Source: JBBQER01 sp052148155
GTDB taxonomy: Bacteria; Actinomycetota; Acidimicrobiia; IMCC26256; PALSA-610
Assembly: GCA_052148155.1 (NCBI GenBank)
Contig: JBKQIY010000138.1
Location: forward strand, 1 to 58,320
Direction: 5' to 3'
Length of the DNA stretch: 58,320 nucleotides
Positions 24,805-31,517 of the stretch are shown here, one piece after another (the stretch's first letter is position 1; each line of letters begins with the position of its first letter). The notes beneath the pieces were generated by a model that worked only from the letters and a program-made list of their open reading frames with translations, ran no database searches and was not told the origin of the DNA. The position numbers and the translations under genes were made by a program.

Positions 24805-25395
24805 TCACCGGACGGGGCTCGGGTGCGATGGGCGGTTGGCTCGATTGGTGTTCGCCGGCCGTGCATCGTCGGGGGTGTCGTGCTCGAGGCGAGCGAGTGC
24901 GAGTGCGATGAATGCGCAGAATACGACGGCGACGAACACTCGTACTGGCAGGGACTTCGTGTCCGTCCCGGCGGTCAGGCCGTGGATGGTTGCAACAATG
25001 AACAACACGAAACTTGCGGTGTGGACCTGGCGCCAGAGCCGCTTCGAGATATGGGAACGCACAAGCGACGTCAGCTCGACTGCGAGGACGAGATAGAAGG
25101 CGACGACACCCCAGGCAACTGCGACGGGATGCCAACTCGACGCGAACGGAACCAGGATCTCGGTGAGCCCGAAATGGACGTACGTGTCAGCGAGCAGCGC
25201 GACGACATGGATGACCGTGAAGATGAGCGCGACGCCGCCGAGCCAGCGGTGCATGTCGAGCAGCCAGTTCGGTCGAGGTCGGCGACCGAGCACCTTGGTT
25301 GAGAGCGCCAGACCCCAGAACGTCGCGGCTGCGAGCAGTACCCAGCTCATTATCCCGGCCGCGCGTGCGATGTACCAGGGGAGCATCGTGTTCAT
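24805..25395 (-). CDS. ferric-reductase-like heme membrane protein
   Basis: 196 residues with about six membrane helices (IARAAGIMSWVLLAAATFWG; WLGGVALIFTVIHVVALLA; PVAVAWGVVAFYLVLAVELT; ASFVLFIVATIHGLTAGTD; VRVFVAVVFCAFIALAL). Paired His residues (MHRW and IHVV; WRQVHTASF and IHGL) sit at the positions used to bind two b-type hemes in the ferric reductase/MsrQ fold. It would carry electrons across the membrane. It lacks the flavin and NAD-binding domains of full ferric reductases, so electrons must come from another protein, possibly one flavinylated by the ApbE encoded downstream. Upstream, 60 bases away, is a small membrane protein gene. Confidence 0.82.
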   Translation of the reverse strand: MNTMLPWYIARAAGIMSWVLLAAATFWGLALSTKVLGRRPRPNWLLDMHRWLGGVALIFTVIHVVALLADTYVHFGLTEILVPFASSWHPVAVAWGVVAFYLVLAVELTSLVRSHISKRLWRQVHTASFVLFIVATIHGLTAGTDTKSLPVRVFVAVVFCAFIALALARLEHDTPDDARPANTNRANRPSHPSPVR

Positions 25396-25455
25396 GGTTC
25401 GTCACCTCGCCCTCGCCGACGTGGCCGTTGTTACCCGCCGATGCGACGGGTTCGC

Positions 25456-25740
25456 TCAACTGCCGTGCGACGATGTGATCGCTTGTGACGACACGTTTGC
25501 CGGGACAGCCGCGGCGGTGAACGAGCGTGACAGCGCGTAGGAAGACTGCCCGGCACTCGCGGCGGTCGGGGATACGGCCGTGGTCGACGTCTTCGGGTTG
25601 GTGAGCGCGGCGAGTCCGGCCGTGAGGGCGAGCATTCCCACAACGGAAACGCTCCCGGCGATCTTGCGGGCACGTTGCGCCGGATGGGGTCGACGACGAC
25701 GTATCTGACGGGGAGCGCGTGACGAATTGGTGGTGTCCAT
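25456..25740 (-). CDS. small single-pass membrane protein next to the reductase
   Basis: 94 residues, ATG at 25740 with AAGGAG 6 bases upstream. A basic N-terminus (QIRRRRPHPAQRARK) precedes one membrane helix (SVSVVGMLALTAGLAALT), then a Ser/Ala/Thr-rich outside tail ending in TSSHGS. By position (60 bases before the ferric-reductase-like gene, same strand) it is probably part of the same redox unit. The tail has Thr/Ser residues that could serve as an ApbE target, but no DxxTGAT-like flavinylation motif is present. No family recognised. Confidence 0.6.
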   Translation of the reverse strand: MDTTNSSRAPRQIRRRRPHPAQRARKIAGSVSVVGMLALTAGLAALTNPKTSTTAVSPTAASAGQSSYALSRSFTAAAVPANVSSQAITSSHGS

Positions 25741-26026
25741 CGCTGCTCCTTCCGATCGCATATGCCCAGCATCGCCAGCGTTTGTAGCAACTACCTGGGA
25801 GTCGATGAAGAACCGCCCAAGAATCGATCGATACACGGTCACGAAGGCGCCGTGAGGCGACGGCCTGTAGGACCGCCCTGTTCGAGAAAGCGGCTCCGCC
25901 CGCATGCTCCGGCGAGCCGATCCATCGCGTCGACTCGCTTGTCGAACGAGCGCGCCGCTTTCGAATCCTCACGAGGCGATGAGCCGCTTGAACGCGGGGC
26001 CGGTGGCGTCGCTTAGGGTATTCGCG

Positions 26027-26566
26027 ATGCGGACCTCGTCAGCGACCCTTGCTCCGGTCGCCGGTGCACGGCTCGAGTTGTTGCGCGCGCTTGGGTTCGC
26101 CGCGCTCGAGCACGACTCGCATGTTCCGTTCCTCGCCCATCTGTGTGGAACCCGGCGGCTCCTCGCGGCGTGGGGCGCGCGAGCAGCGCTCTGCGATGCT
26201 GGACTCTTCCACTCGGTGTACGGGACCGAGTACTTCGAACCTGACCGCACCGCTGACCGCGACGGCGTGACCGCGGTCATCGGCGCTGACGCCGAGCGCA
26301 TCGCCTGGCTCTGGTGCGCCATCAGACGCGACACCCTCGACGTCGCTCGCGGCACAGTGCAGCTGCGGTACAGCCAGGCAAGTGAGAGATTGACGTCGTT
26401 GGAGGTCGGTGACCTTGCGACGTTGTGGGCGGCAGACACCGTCGAGCAGATCGAGCGGATGGCTCCGAGCGAGCGGGCGTTCGCAAGCGGGCTCCGATCG
26501 GTCGTCGACGCCGCGTCGGAACCAGCGCAGCGTGCCGTCGCCGCGCTCGCCGATCTCATCTGCTGA
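26027..26566 (+). CDS. DUF6817-like protein (HD-superfamily-like helical enzyme)
   Basis: 179 residues from ATG 26027 (the frame is open to 25904, but the upstream part is arginine-rich). The conserved core reads FLAHLCGTRRLLAAWGARAA then LCDAGLFHSVYGTEYF, with His residues in HLxGTxxLLxxWG and GLFHSVYGTE that I recognise from the DUF6817 family, which has an HD-hydrolase-like fold. The rest is helical, including LATLWAADTVEQIERM. Predicted to be a soluble metal-binding protein of unknown substrate. Neighbours give no clue: it stands alone between divergent genes. The family name is from memory of the motif; function not claimed. Confidence 0.6.
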   Translation: MRTSSATLAPVAGARLELLRALGFAALEHDSHVPFLAHLCGTRRLLAAWGARAALCDAGLFHSVYGTEYFEPDRTADRDGVTAVIGADAERIAWLWCAIRRDTLDVARGTVQLRYSQASERLTSLEVGDLATLWAADTVEQIERMAPSERAFASGLRSVVDAASEPAQRAVAALADLIC

Positions 26567-26675
26567 CCCCGGCGTCCAGCGCAGGGCGATGCCGTCGGTC
26601 TTCGCGCCTCGGCACACCGAAACGGCCAGTCAACCGCGAATGCGCCGTCGGTCTCGTCGACGTCGCGCGATGGGC

Positions 26676-27116
26676 TCAGCGGCCCTCGGCGCCGAGTTGG
26701 CGAAGGACGCTGCGATTGTCTGTCTGGATCCACTCCTCTGCGAGGCGGCCTTCGTCGTCGTAACGGAAGATGTTGGTCAGCTCGAACGTCACGCGCTGCC
26801 CGTTGGGGGCAGCGGCCCGACCGGGGAGTGCGTGAACTCTCGAACGAACGTTCCTGCGATCGTGGTCTGACAAGCGACAGTTGCCGTCGACGAGGATGAT
26901 GCCTCGCGTGATGGTCCGGTTATCGAACGCGGCGCGGAGTGACGCGAAGTAGTTCTGGAGACCGTCGTAGTCGAGGTCGCGACCATCCGGTGCGTGGAAC
27001 ACGAAGCTCGGCGCGAAATAGGCGTCGACCATCGCGCGATCTTCACCCGTTATCTCCAACTCGCCAATATGAACGAGCCCGTCGACGAGCTTGTTGCGGT
27101 CGATAGCCGCGGCCAT
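26676..27116 (-). CDS. SnoaL/NTF2-fold protein with two compensating frameshifts
   Basis: 146 residues as the frame stands. The N-terminus (GEDRAMVDAYFAPSFVFHAP) and C-terminus (RVTFELTNIFRYDDEGRLAE) are typical of SnoaL-like polyketide-cyclase/NTF2 proteins. Between about 26800 and 26879 the open frame gives an un-SnoaL-like basic segment, while the alternative minus frame gives VACQTTIAGTFVREFTHSPV and GPLPPTG, exactly the missing family motif. Restoring it needs removal of one T (26879) and addition of one G in the CCC run at 26799-26801. So either two natural compensating indels replaced about 26 residues or the sequence carries two errors. Substrate unknown. Confidence 0.7.
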   Translation of the reverse strand: MAAAIDRNKLVDGLVHIGELEITGEDRAMVDAYFAPSFVFHAPDGRDLDYDGLQNYFASLRAAFDNRTITRGIILVDGNCRLSDHDRRNVRSRVHALPGRAAAPNGQRVTFELTNIFRYDDEGRLAEEWIQTDNRSVLRQLGAEGR

Positions 27117-27200
27117 GCGTCGCTCCTTCCACGGTCCAATGCGCTGCTGGGTGCACTCGTCGTCTTGTTCCGGGCGCTCCAGGAGTCTGGTTCGAAGTCG

Positions 27201-28016
27201 CTAAACGTCGGGGGGAGACACCTCGGGCTGGTCGTTGCCGCCGGGGTTGTCGGACTGGGTTGGGATGATCGATCTGGGTGATCCCGCGTGTTCGTCCTCG
27301 CGGCGCTGCACCGCAGCCTCGTGTTCTCTGCGAATCGCATCAGAAGCTGCCAGCGTCAGACCTTCGGGTCGAGGGCCGTCCCAGTCGAGGTACCAATGAC
27401 GGGTGAGCATCGCCAACCACGTGTCGTTCAGTCGCGTCAGCCCAAAGCGGGAGATGGTTCGTTGCCGGCCGACCTGATCGGAATAGAGCAGCTCCACGGT
27501 GATGTTCCCGTCGGTCGCGATCGCGTCGATGACGGCGGCGCGCACGAGGTCGTCGGGGTGGCGCAGCGCTCCCTGCCACATGCCGATGTCGCCGGCTGGT
27601 ACGTACAGGTCCCGGGACTGCAGTCGGAACTCTTCCAAGGACGCGTGCGTGGCGTAACCGATCGTTGAGCTGGGTCCCGGCCTGACGACCCAGCCCTGGC
27701 ATACCGCGATGCCGCTCCCGACATTGCGCAGGCTGATGGCGAGATACACAACGCCGTCGACGTGTTCCACGGCCGCTCGTCCGCCCGCGGCACTGACCCA
27801 GTGTCCCTCGAGGAACATGATCTTCTGCTTCGGATCCTCGAGCCGAGAGGGAGCGAGGAGGGGCCTGCGCTGTTCTTGCAGCGCGACCTCAGCGATCCGA
27901 GCCGATCGATTCGAAGATCGCACCGCGACGAACGTGGCGACCGCCAAGACCAGCGTGCCAACTGCTGTCGCGAGCGACGAGATCGTCGCCCAATCGACGG
28001 CGAGTAATGCCATCAC
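27201..28016 (-). CDS. membrane-anchored protein of unknown function
   Basis: 271 residues. One N-terminal helix (ATISSLATAVGTLVLAVATF) is followed by basic residues (VRSSNRSAR) and a soluble domain: RRPLLAPSRLEDPKQKIMFL, YLAISLRNVGSGIAVCQGW, RDLYVPAGDIGMWQGAL, ITVELLYSDQVGRQRTISRF and the Trp-rich DTWLAMLTRHWYLDWDGPRP, then a disordered acidic tail. The arrangement, with RNVGxGIAVCQGW (an interface-like LxNxGxGxA pattern), resembles widespread actinobacterial single-pass proteins of no assigned role. It starts at ATG 28016 or the adjacent ATG. The SnoaL gene lies 84 bases downstream and may share the transcript. Confidence 0.65.
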   Translation of the reverse strand: MMALLAVDWATISSLATAVGTLVLAVATFVAVRSSNRSARIAEVALQEQRRPLLAPSRLEDPKQKIMFLEGHWVSAAGGRAAVEHVDGVVYLAISLRNVGSGIAVCQGWVVRPGPSSTIGYATHASLEEFRLQSRDLYVPAGDIGMWQGALRHPDDLVRAAVIDAIATDGNITVELLYSDQVGRQRTISRFGLTRLNDTWLAMLTRHWYLDWDGPRPEGLTLAASDAIRREHEAAVQRREDEHAGSPRSIIPTQSDNPGGNDQPEVSPPDV

Positions 28017-28144
28017 AGCATTCTCGCGGCCCGGCGCCGATCTCGCTCGGGCGGTCCGGCCGTCACAGACGTCCGGAGTCTCACGGTCGACGGATGTCCC
28101 CGGGGCCGGGCGAGGTTGGCGCCCACTTCAGCTTGACTGAATTC

Positions 28145-28179
28145 GTTATAGGATATATAAAGGTTGTTATGTCTATAAC
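28145..28179 (+). promoter_or_regulatory. AT-rich inverted repeat over the SDR start, likely MarR operator
   Basis: GTTATAG (28145-28151) and CTATAAC (28173-28179) are exact complements 21 bases apart; between them lies GATATATAA plus another GTTAT. The dyad spans the ribosome site and ATG (28169) of the SDR gene, so a bound protein would block both transcription and initiation. The MarR-type regulator encoded at the end of this pair is the obvious candidate. The AT-richness stands out from its surroundings. Confidence 0.5.
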
Positions 28180-28900
28180 TACCTCATCGACCTGCCCCCC
28201 ACCTGTGACATCAACGAGACGGGTGCTCGTCATCGGGGCTTCTCGCGGTCTCGGGCTGGCGCTGGCGCAGGAGTGGGCGCGTGATGGCCGGCACGTCACC
28301 GCCACTGTGCGCAGCTCGGACCGGACGGGTCTTCATGACCTCGCCGGTCGCTACCTCGGGAAGATCGAAATCGAGACGGTCGACATCACGGTACCGGCAC
28401 AGATCGCGGCGTTGCACGACCGCCTGGCCCAAAGAACGTTCGACCTTCTGTTCGTCAACGCCGGTGTCGCCAACTGGCCCGAGACAACGGTGGCGGAGAC
28501 GTCGACCGACGAGTTTGTCCGGGTCATGGTCACGAACGCCCTGGGACCGCTGCGAGTGATCGAGGCGCTCCACGACCATGTCGATGCGACAGGGATGATC
28601 GGGGTGATGTCCTCGGGTCAGGGCAGCGTGGCCAACAACGAGCGAGGCGGCCACGAGGTCTACCGGGGCAGCAAGGCCGCACTGAACACCTTCATGCGCA
28701 GTTACGCGGCACGTCACCGCGACGAGCGAAGGAGCTTGGTCCTGATGGCTCCGGGCTGGGTGAAAACCGAGCTCGGCGGCCCCGACGCTCGGCTCAGTAT
28801 CGACGACAGCATCCCCAACGTCGTCAAGACGCTCGACACCCTTCGGGACAAACCTGGACTCCACTACGTCGATTACCTCGGACGGACGGTGCCGTGGTGA
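28169..28900 (+). CDS. short-chain dehydrogenase/reductase
   Basis: 243 residues, ATG 28169 preceded by AAAGG. Classical SDR features: VLVIGASRGLGLALAQEWAR for NAD(P) binding, VDITVP, LLFVNAGVANWPET (NAG), the catalytic Ser in IGVMSSGQGS, and YRGSKAALN (Tyr-x3-Lys). The C-terminal MAPGWVKTELGGPDARL is also typical. It reduces or oxidises a carbonyl/alcohol; the substrate is unknown. The last bases overlap a MarR gene, and an inverted repeat covers the start, so the pair is likely an autoregulated, ligand-inducible unit. Confidence 0.9.
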   Translation: MSITTSSTCPPPVTSTRRVLVIGASRGLGLALAQEWARDGRHVTATVRSSDRTGLHDLAGRYLGKIEIETVDITVPAQIAALHDRLAQRTFDLLFVNAGVANWPETTVAETSTDEFVRVMVTNALGPLRVIEALHDHVDATGMIGVMSSGQGSVANNERGGHEVYRGSKAALNTFMRSYAARHRDERRSLVLMAPGWVKTELGGPDARLSIDDSIPNVVKTLDTLRDKPGLHYVDYLGRTVPW

Positions 28901-29379
28901 GAGCTACGCGAGGCGTTGCGGCGCCAACGCGCCTCAAGCGGTCAGCTGCTCCCGCCGAGCAGGCATGGACCCTCATGCAGCAGTTCGTCGACTCGCACAA
29001 CCGCCACGGCGATCTCGCGCAGGCGCTCGGGTTCCGTCTCGGCGCCGGGCGGGGCAAGGTCCTCTTCCAACTCCGCCACGGAGCGATGACCCTCACCGAA
29101 CTCGCCGAGGCCAATGGTGTCGACGCCCCGTACGCGACCCTCATCGTCGACAAGCTCGAAGCCCATGGCCTGGTTGTACGCCAAACCCACCCCGACGACC
29201 GACGTCGCAAGCTGGTCACGCTCACGAGCGCGGGTCGTGATGCAATCGCGACCGCCGATGCCATCCTCCTTCGCCCGCCCCGAGCCATGGGCACCCTCCG
29301 GAGCGAGGAGTTACGTCAACTCATCCAGTTGCTGAAGCGCCTGATCGAAGCAGACCGGCCCGACGACCCGTCGCGGTGA
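28897..29379 (+). CDS. MarR-family transcriptional regulator
   Basis: About 160 residues. The GTG at 28897 overlaps the SDR stop as GTGA (the adjacent GTG at 28894 is an alternative). The MarR winged helix reads MTLTELAEANGVDAPYATLI, then VDKLEAHGLVVRQTHPDDRR and RKLVTLTSAGRDAI; helices on either side form the dimer interface. It most likely represses the SDR-marR pair through the dyad at 28145-28179, released by a small phenolic-type ligand. The ligand cannot be told from sequence. Confidence 0.88.
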   Translation: MRATRGVAAPTRLKRSAAPAEQAWTLMQQFVDSHNRHGDLAQALGFRLGAGRGKVLFQLRHGAMTLTELAEANGVDAPYATLIVDKLEAHGLVVRQTHPDDRRRKLVTLTSAGRDAIATADAILLRPPRAMGTLRSEELRQLIQLLKRLIEADRPDDPSR

Positions 29380-29583
29380 GCTCGTGCTTCGTTGGCACCG
29401 TCCGGCCAAGTGGGCCAACCCAGGCCGACATCGCGCTGGACCGGGTCAATACCGGCCCTCAACCTGTCGGCAATCTCGGGTTCGCAAGAACGATCCAGTC
29501 GGTGGAGCTCCATACCGGAGATAGTTCGGCACTACGCACCGGCGGGCCCCCAACGCGCGCAATCTCGACGTCGCCGCTTCGGT

Positions 29584-30768
29584 TCAGCCGAGGCGGAGTG
29601 TTTCGAGGGGTTCCAGCCGGGCGGCTTTGATCGACGGGTACAGACCGGCGGCGACTGAGACGACGAGAGCGAGGCTCATCCAGATCGGGATCTTGCGGTA
29701 TGCGACCACGACGACCCAGTGCGCGAGGGCCGAAACGAGATAGACGACACCGACCCCGAGCGCGGCTCCGAGGATCCCACCGAGGATGCCGACGAACAGC
29801 GACTCGAGCAGGAACTGCGCGGCGATCTTCGATCGGCTGTGGCCAACGGCGCGGCGGATACCGATCTCGGATGAGCGTTGGATGACCGAGATCGACATGA
29901 CGTTCGCGATGCCGAGTCCGCCGACCGCGAGGGCGAGCAGGCCGGCGAACAGCGCGGTCTGTTGGAGGGTCTTGTTGGCTTGGGACGCGGCTTGGAGGAC
30001 ATCGCTCGGGACCTGCGTGGAGGTTTGGTCCGGGCCGCCCAGATTGATCGCGGTCGGGATGGCGTTGGCGGTGTCCTGAGTCGTCCCGGACTTGGCGCGT
30101 ACGTAGAGCTGGTTTGGGTTTCCGTCCGTCGCGAAGTCGTGCTCCGCGGCCCATTGGGTGATGAACACGGCGTTGTCGAGGTCGGGATCGAGGGCGACCG
30201 ATCCGAGAACGCCGACGACGCCGAAGTTGATGTTGTTGAGAATTATGGTTCTGTCTTCGCCGCGCAGATATGCGTACTGCTTGGCGAGGCCCGCGCCGAT
30301 GACCGCGGCTGCGGTGTGGAGTGTCGTGTCTGCCGAGTCGAGCCATCGGCCGTCGACCATGGGGACCTGGAGTACCGACGGCAGGTCGATGTCGGCGGCC
30401 CGCACAGGAACCGGGAACGACTGGTAGTAGCTGCTGCCGGCCTGGGTGGGCGTCGCGATGACACTCGACAGGTTGGTGGTGGCGGCGGCGCTTTGCACGG
30501 TCGGGATTGCTTCGACGCGCTGCACCGCGTTGGCCGGGAACGTCGGGTTCTGCGAACCGAACGTTCCTCCCGCCTGCGCGATGATCAGATTGGTGCCGAG
30601 CTGCGCGAGTTTCTGTTTCAGGTCACCTTTGGCGCTCTCGGTCAGGCCGACGGCCCCGACCATCGCGGCGACCCCGACGATCGGGCCGAGCATGATCAAC
30701 AACGTCCGGACCTTGCGGGCAGTCAAACCTGTCCGGGCGACGTTGAGAAGGTCACGGAAGCTGCTCAC
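29584..30768 (-). CDS. MacB/FtsX-type ABC transporter permease
   Basis: 394 residues. The N-terminal helix (RKVRTLLIMLGPIVGVAAMV) is followed by a large extracellular MacB_PCD-like domain (about 45-260), then three C-terminal helices with the FtsX motif (LFAGLLALAVGGLGIANVMS, VIQRSSEIGIRRAVGHSRSKI, LLESLFVGILGGILGAALGV, and YPSIKAARLEPLETLRLG). Such permeases do not carry substrate through the membrane but transmit force from the ATPase to outside partners (mechanotransmission). Its start overlaps the ATPase stop, and ATPase and adaptor genes precede it in the same operon. Confidence 0.92.
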   Translation of the reverse strand: MSSFRDLLNVARTGLTARKVRTLLIMLGPIVGVAAMVGAVGLTESAKGDLKQKLAQLGTNLIIAQAGGTFGSQNPTFPANAVQRVEAIPTVQSAAATTNLSSVIATPTQAGSSYYQSFPVPVRAADIDLPSVLQVPMVDGRWLDSADTTLHTAAAVIGAGLAKQYAYLRGEDRTIILNNINFGVVGVLGSVALDPDLDNAVFITQWAAEHDFATDGNPNQLYVRAKSGTTQDTANAIPTAINLGGPDQTSTQVPSDVLQAASQANKTLQQTALFAGLLALAVGGLGIANVMSISVIQRSSEIGIRRAVGHSRSKIAAQFLLESLFVGILGGILGAALGVGVVYLVSALAHWVVVVAYRKIPIWMSLALVVSVAAGLYPSIKAARLEPLETLRLG

Positions 30769-31517
30769 GTTGCCGGACTCATGTGCTTCGGGTCCGAGAC
30801 ACGCTCGTCGGCGACGATCTCGCCGTCGCGCATCGAAACCTTGCGTCGTGCGGTCGCGGCGACGGTCGGATCGTGGGTGACCATGACGACAGCACGTTCG
30901 GGAGATTCGAGACCTTGGAAGATTTCGAGGACGTGCGCCGCGTTGACGGAATCGAGCGCGCCGGTCGGTTCGTCGGCGAGGATCATGAGCGGGTCGGTGA
31001 CGATCGCCCGAGCTAACGCGACGCGTTGTTGCTCACCGCCTGACATCTGTACCGGTCGGTGATCGGCGCGTCGGCCCAGCCCGAGCTGATCGAGCGCGGC
31101 CATCGCGCGCTCACGACGATCGCGTGGCCGCATGTCGCGATAGAGCAGCGCCGTTTCGACGTTGCCGAGCGCGCTCAGATGCGGGATGAGATGGAACTGC
31201 TGAAACACGAAGCCGATCGAGTCTCCCCGCAGTTTTGACCGGCGGGCGTCATCGAGCTTGCTGACGTCTTGACCGGCGATCCGGATCGTGCCGTCGGTCG
31301 GGAGGTCGAGCACGCCGAGCAGGCCGAGCATCGTCGATTTCCCCGAGCCTGACGGACCGACGATCGACATGAAATCACCGGGGAAGACCTGCAGCGAGAC
31401 GTCGCGCAGCGCATAGACCTCGATTTCTTCGCCGTAGACACGAGAAACACCTTCGAGCTCCAACAACGGGGCTCCGGACGTCCCGCTCGATTCGCTCCAT
31501 GTCGCGTCGGCGTTCAT
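30765..31517 (-). CDS. MacB/LolD-type ABC ATPase
   Basis: 250 residues. Walker A GPSGSGKST, Q-loop FVFQQFHLIPHLSALGNVET, signature MSGGEQQRVALARAIV, Walker B LMILADEPTGALD and His-switch VMVTHDP are all intact. The VYGEEIEVYALRDVSL start and short length are typical of the MacB/LolD group, which work with FtsX-like permeases. It overlaps the adaptor gene upstream (ATGA) and the permease downstream by four bases, so all three proteins should be made in fixed ratio. Confidence 0.94.
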   Translation of the reverse strand: MNADATWSESSGTSGAPLLELEGVSRVYGEEIEVYALRDVSLQVFPGDFMSIVGPSGSGKSTMLGLLGVLDLPTDGTIRIAGQDVSKLDDARRSKLRGDSIGFVFQQFHLIPHLSALGNVETALLYRDMRPRDRRERAMAALDQLGLGRRADHRPVQMSGGEQQRVALARAIVTDPLMILADEPTGALDSVNAAHVLEIFQGLESPERAVVMVTHDPTVAATARRKVSMRDGEIVADERVSDPKHMSPAT

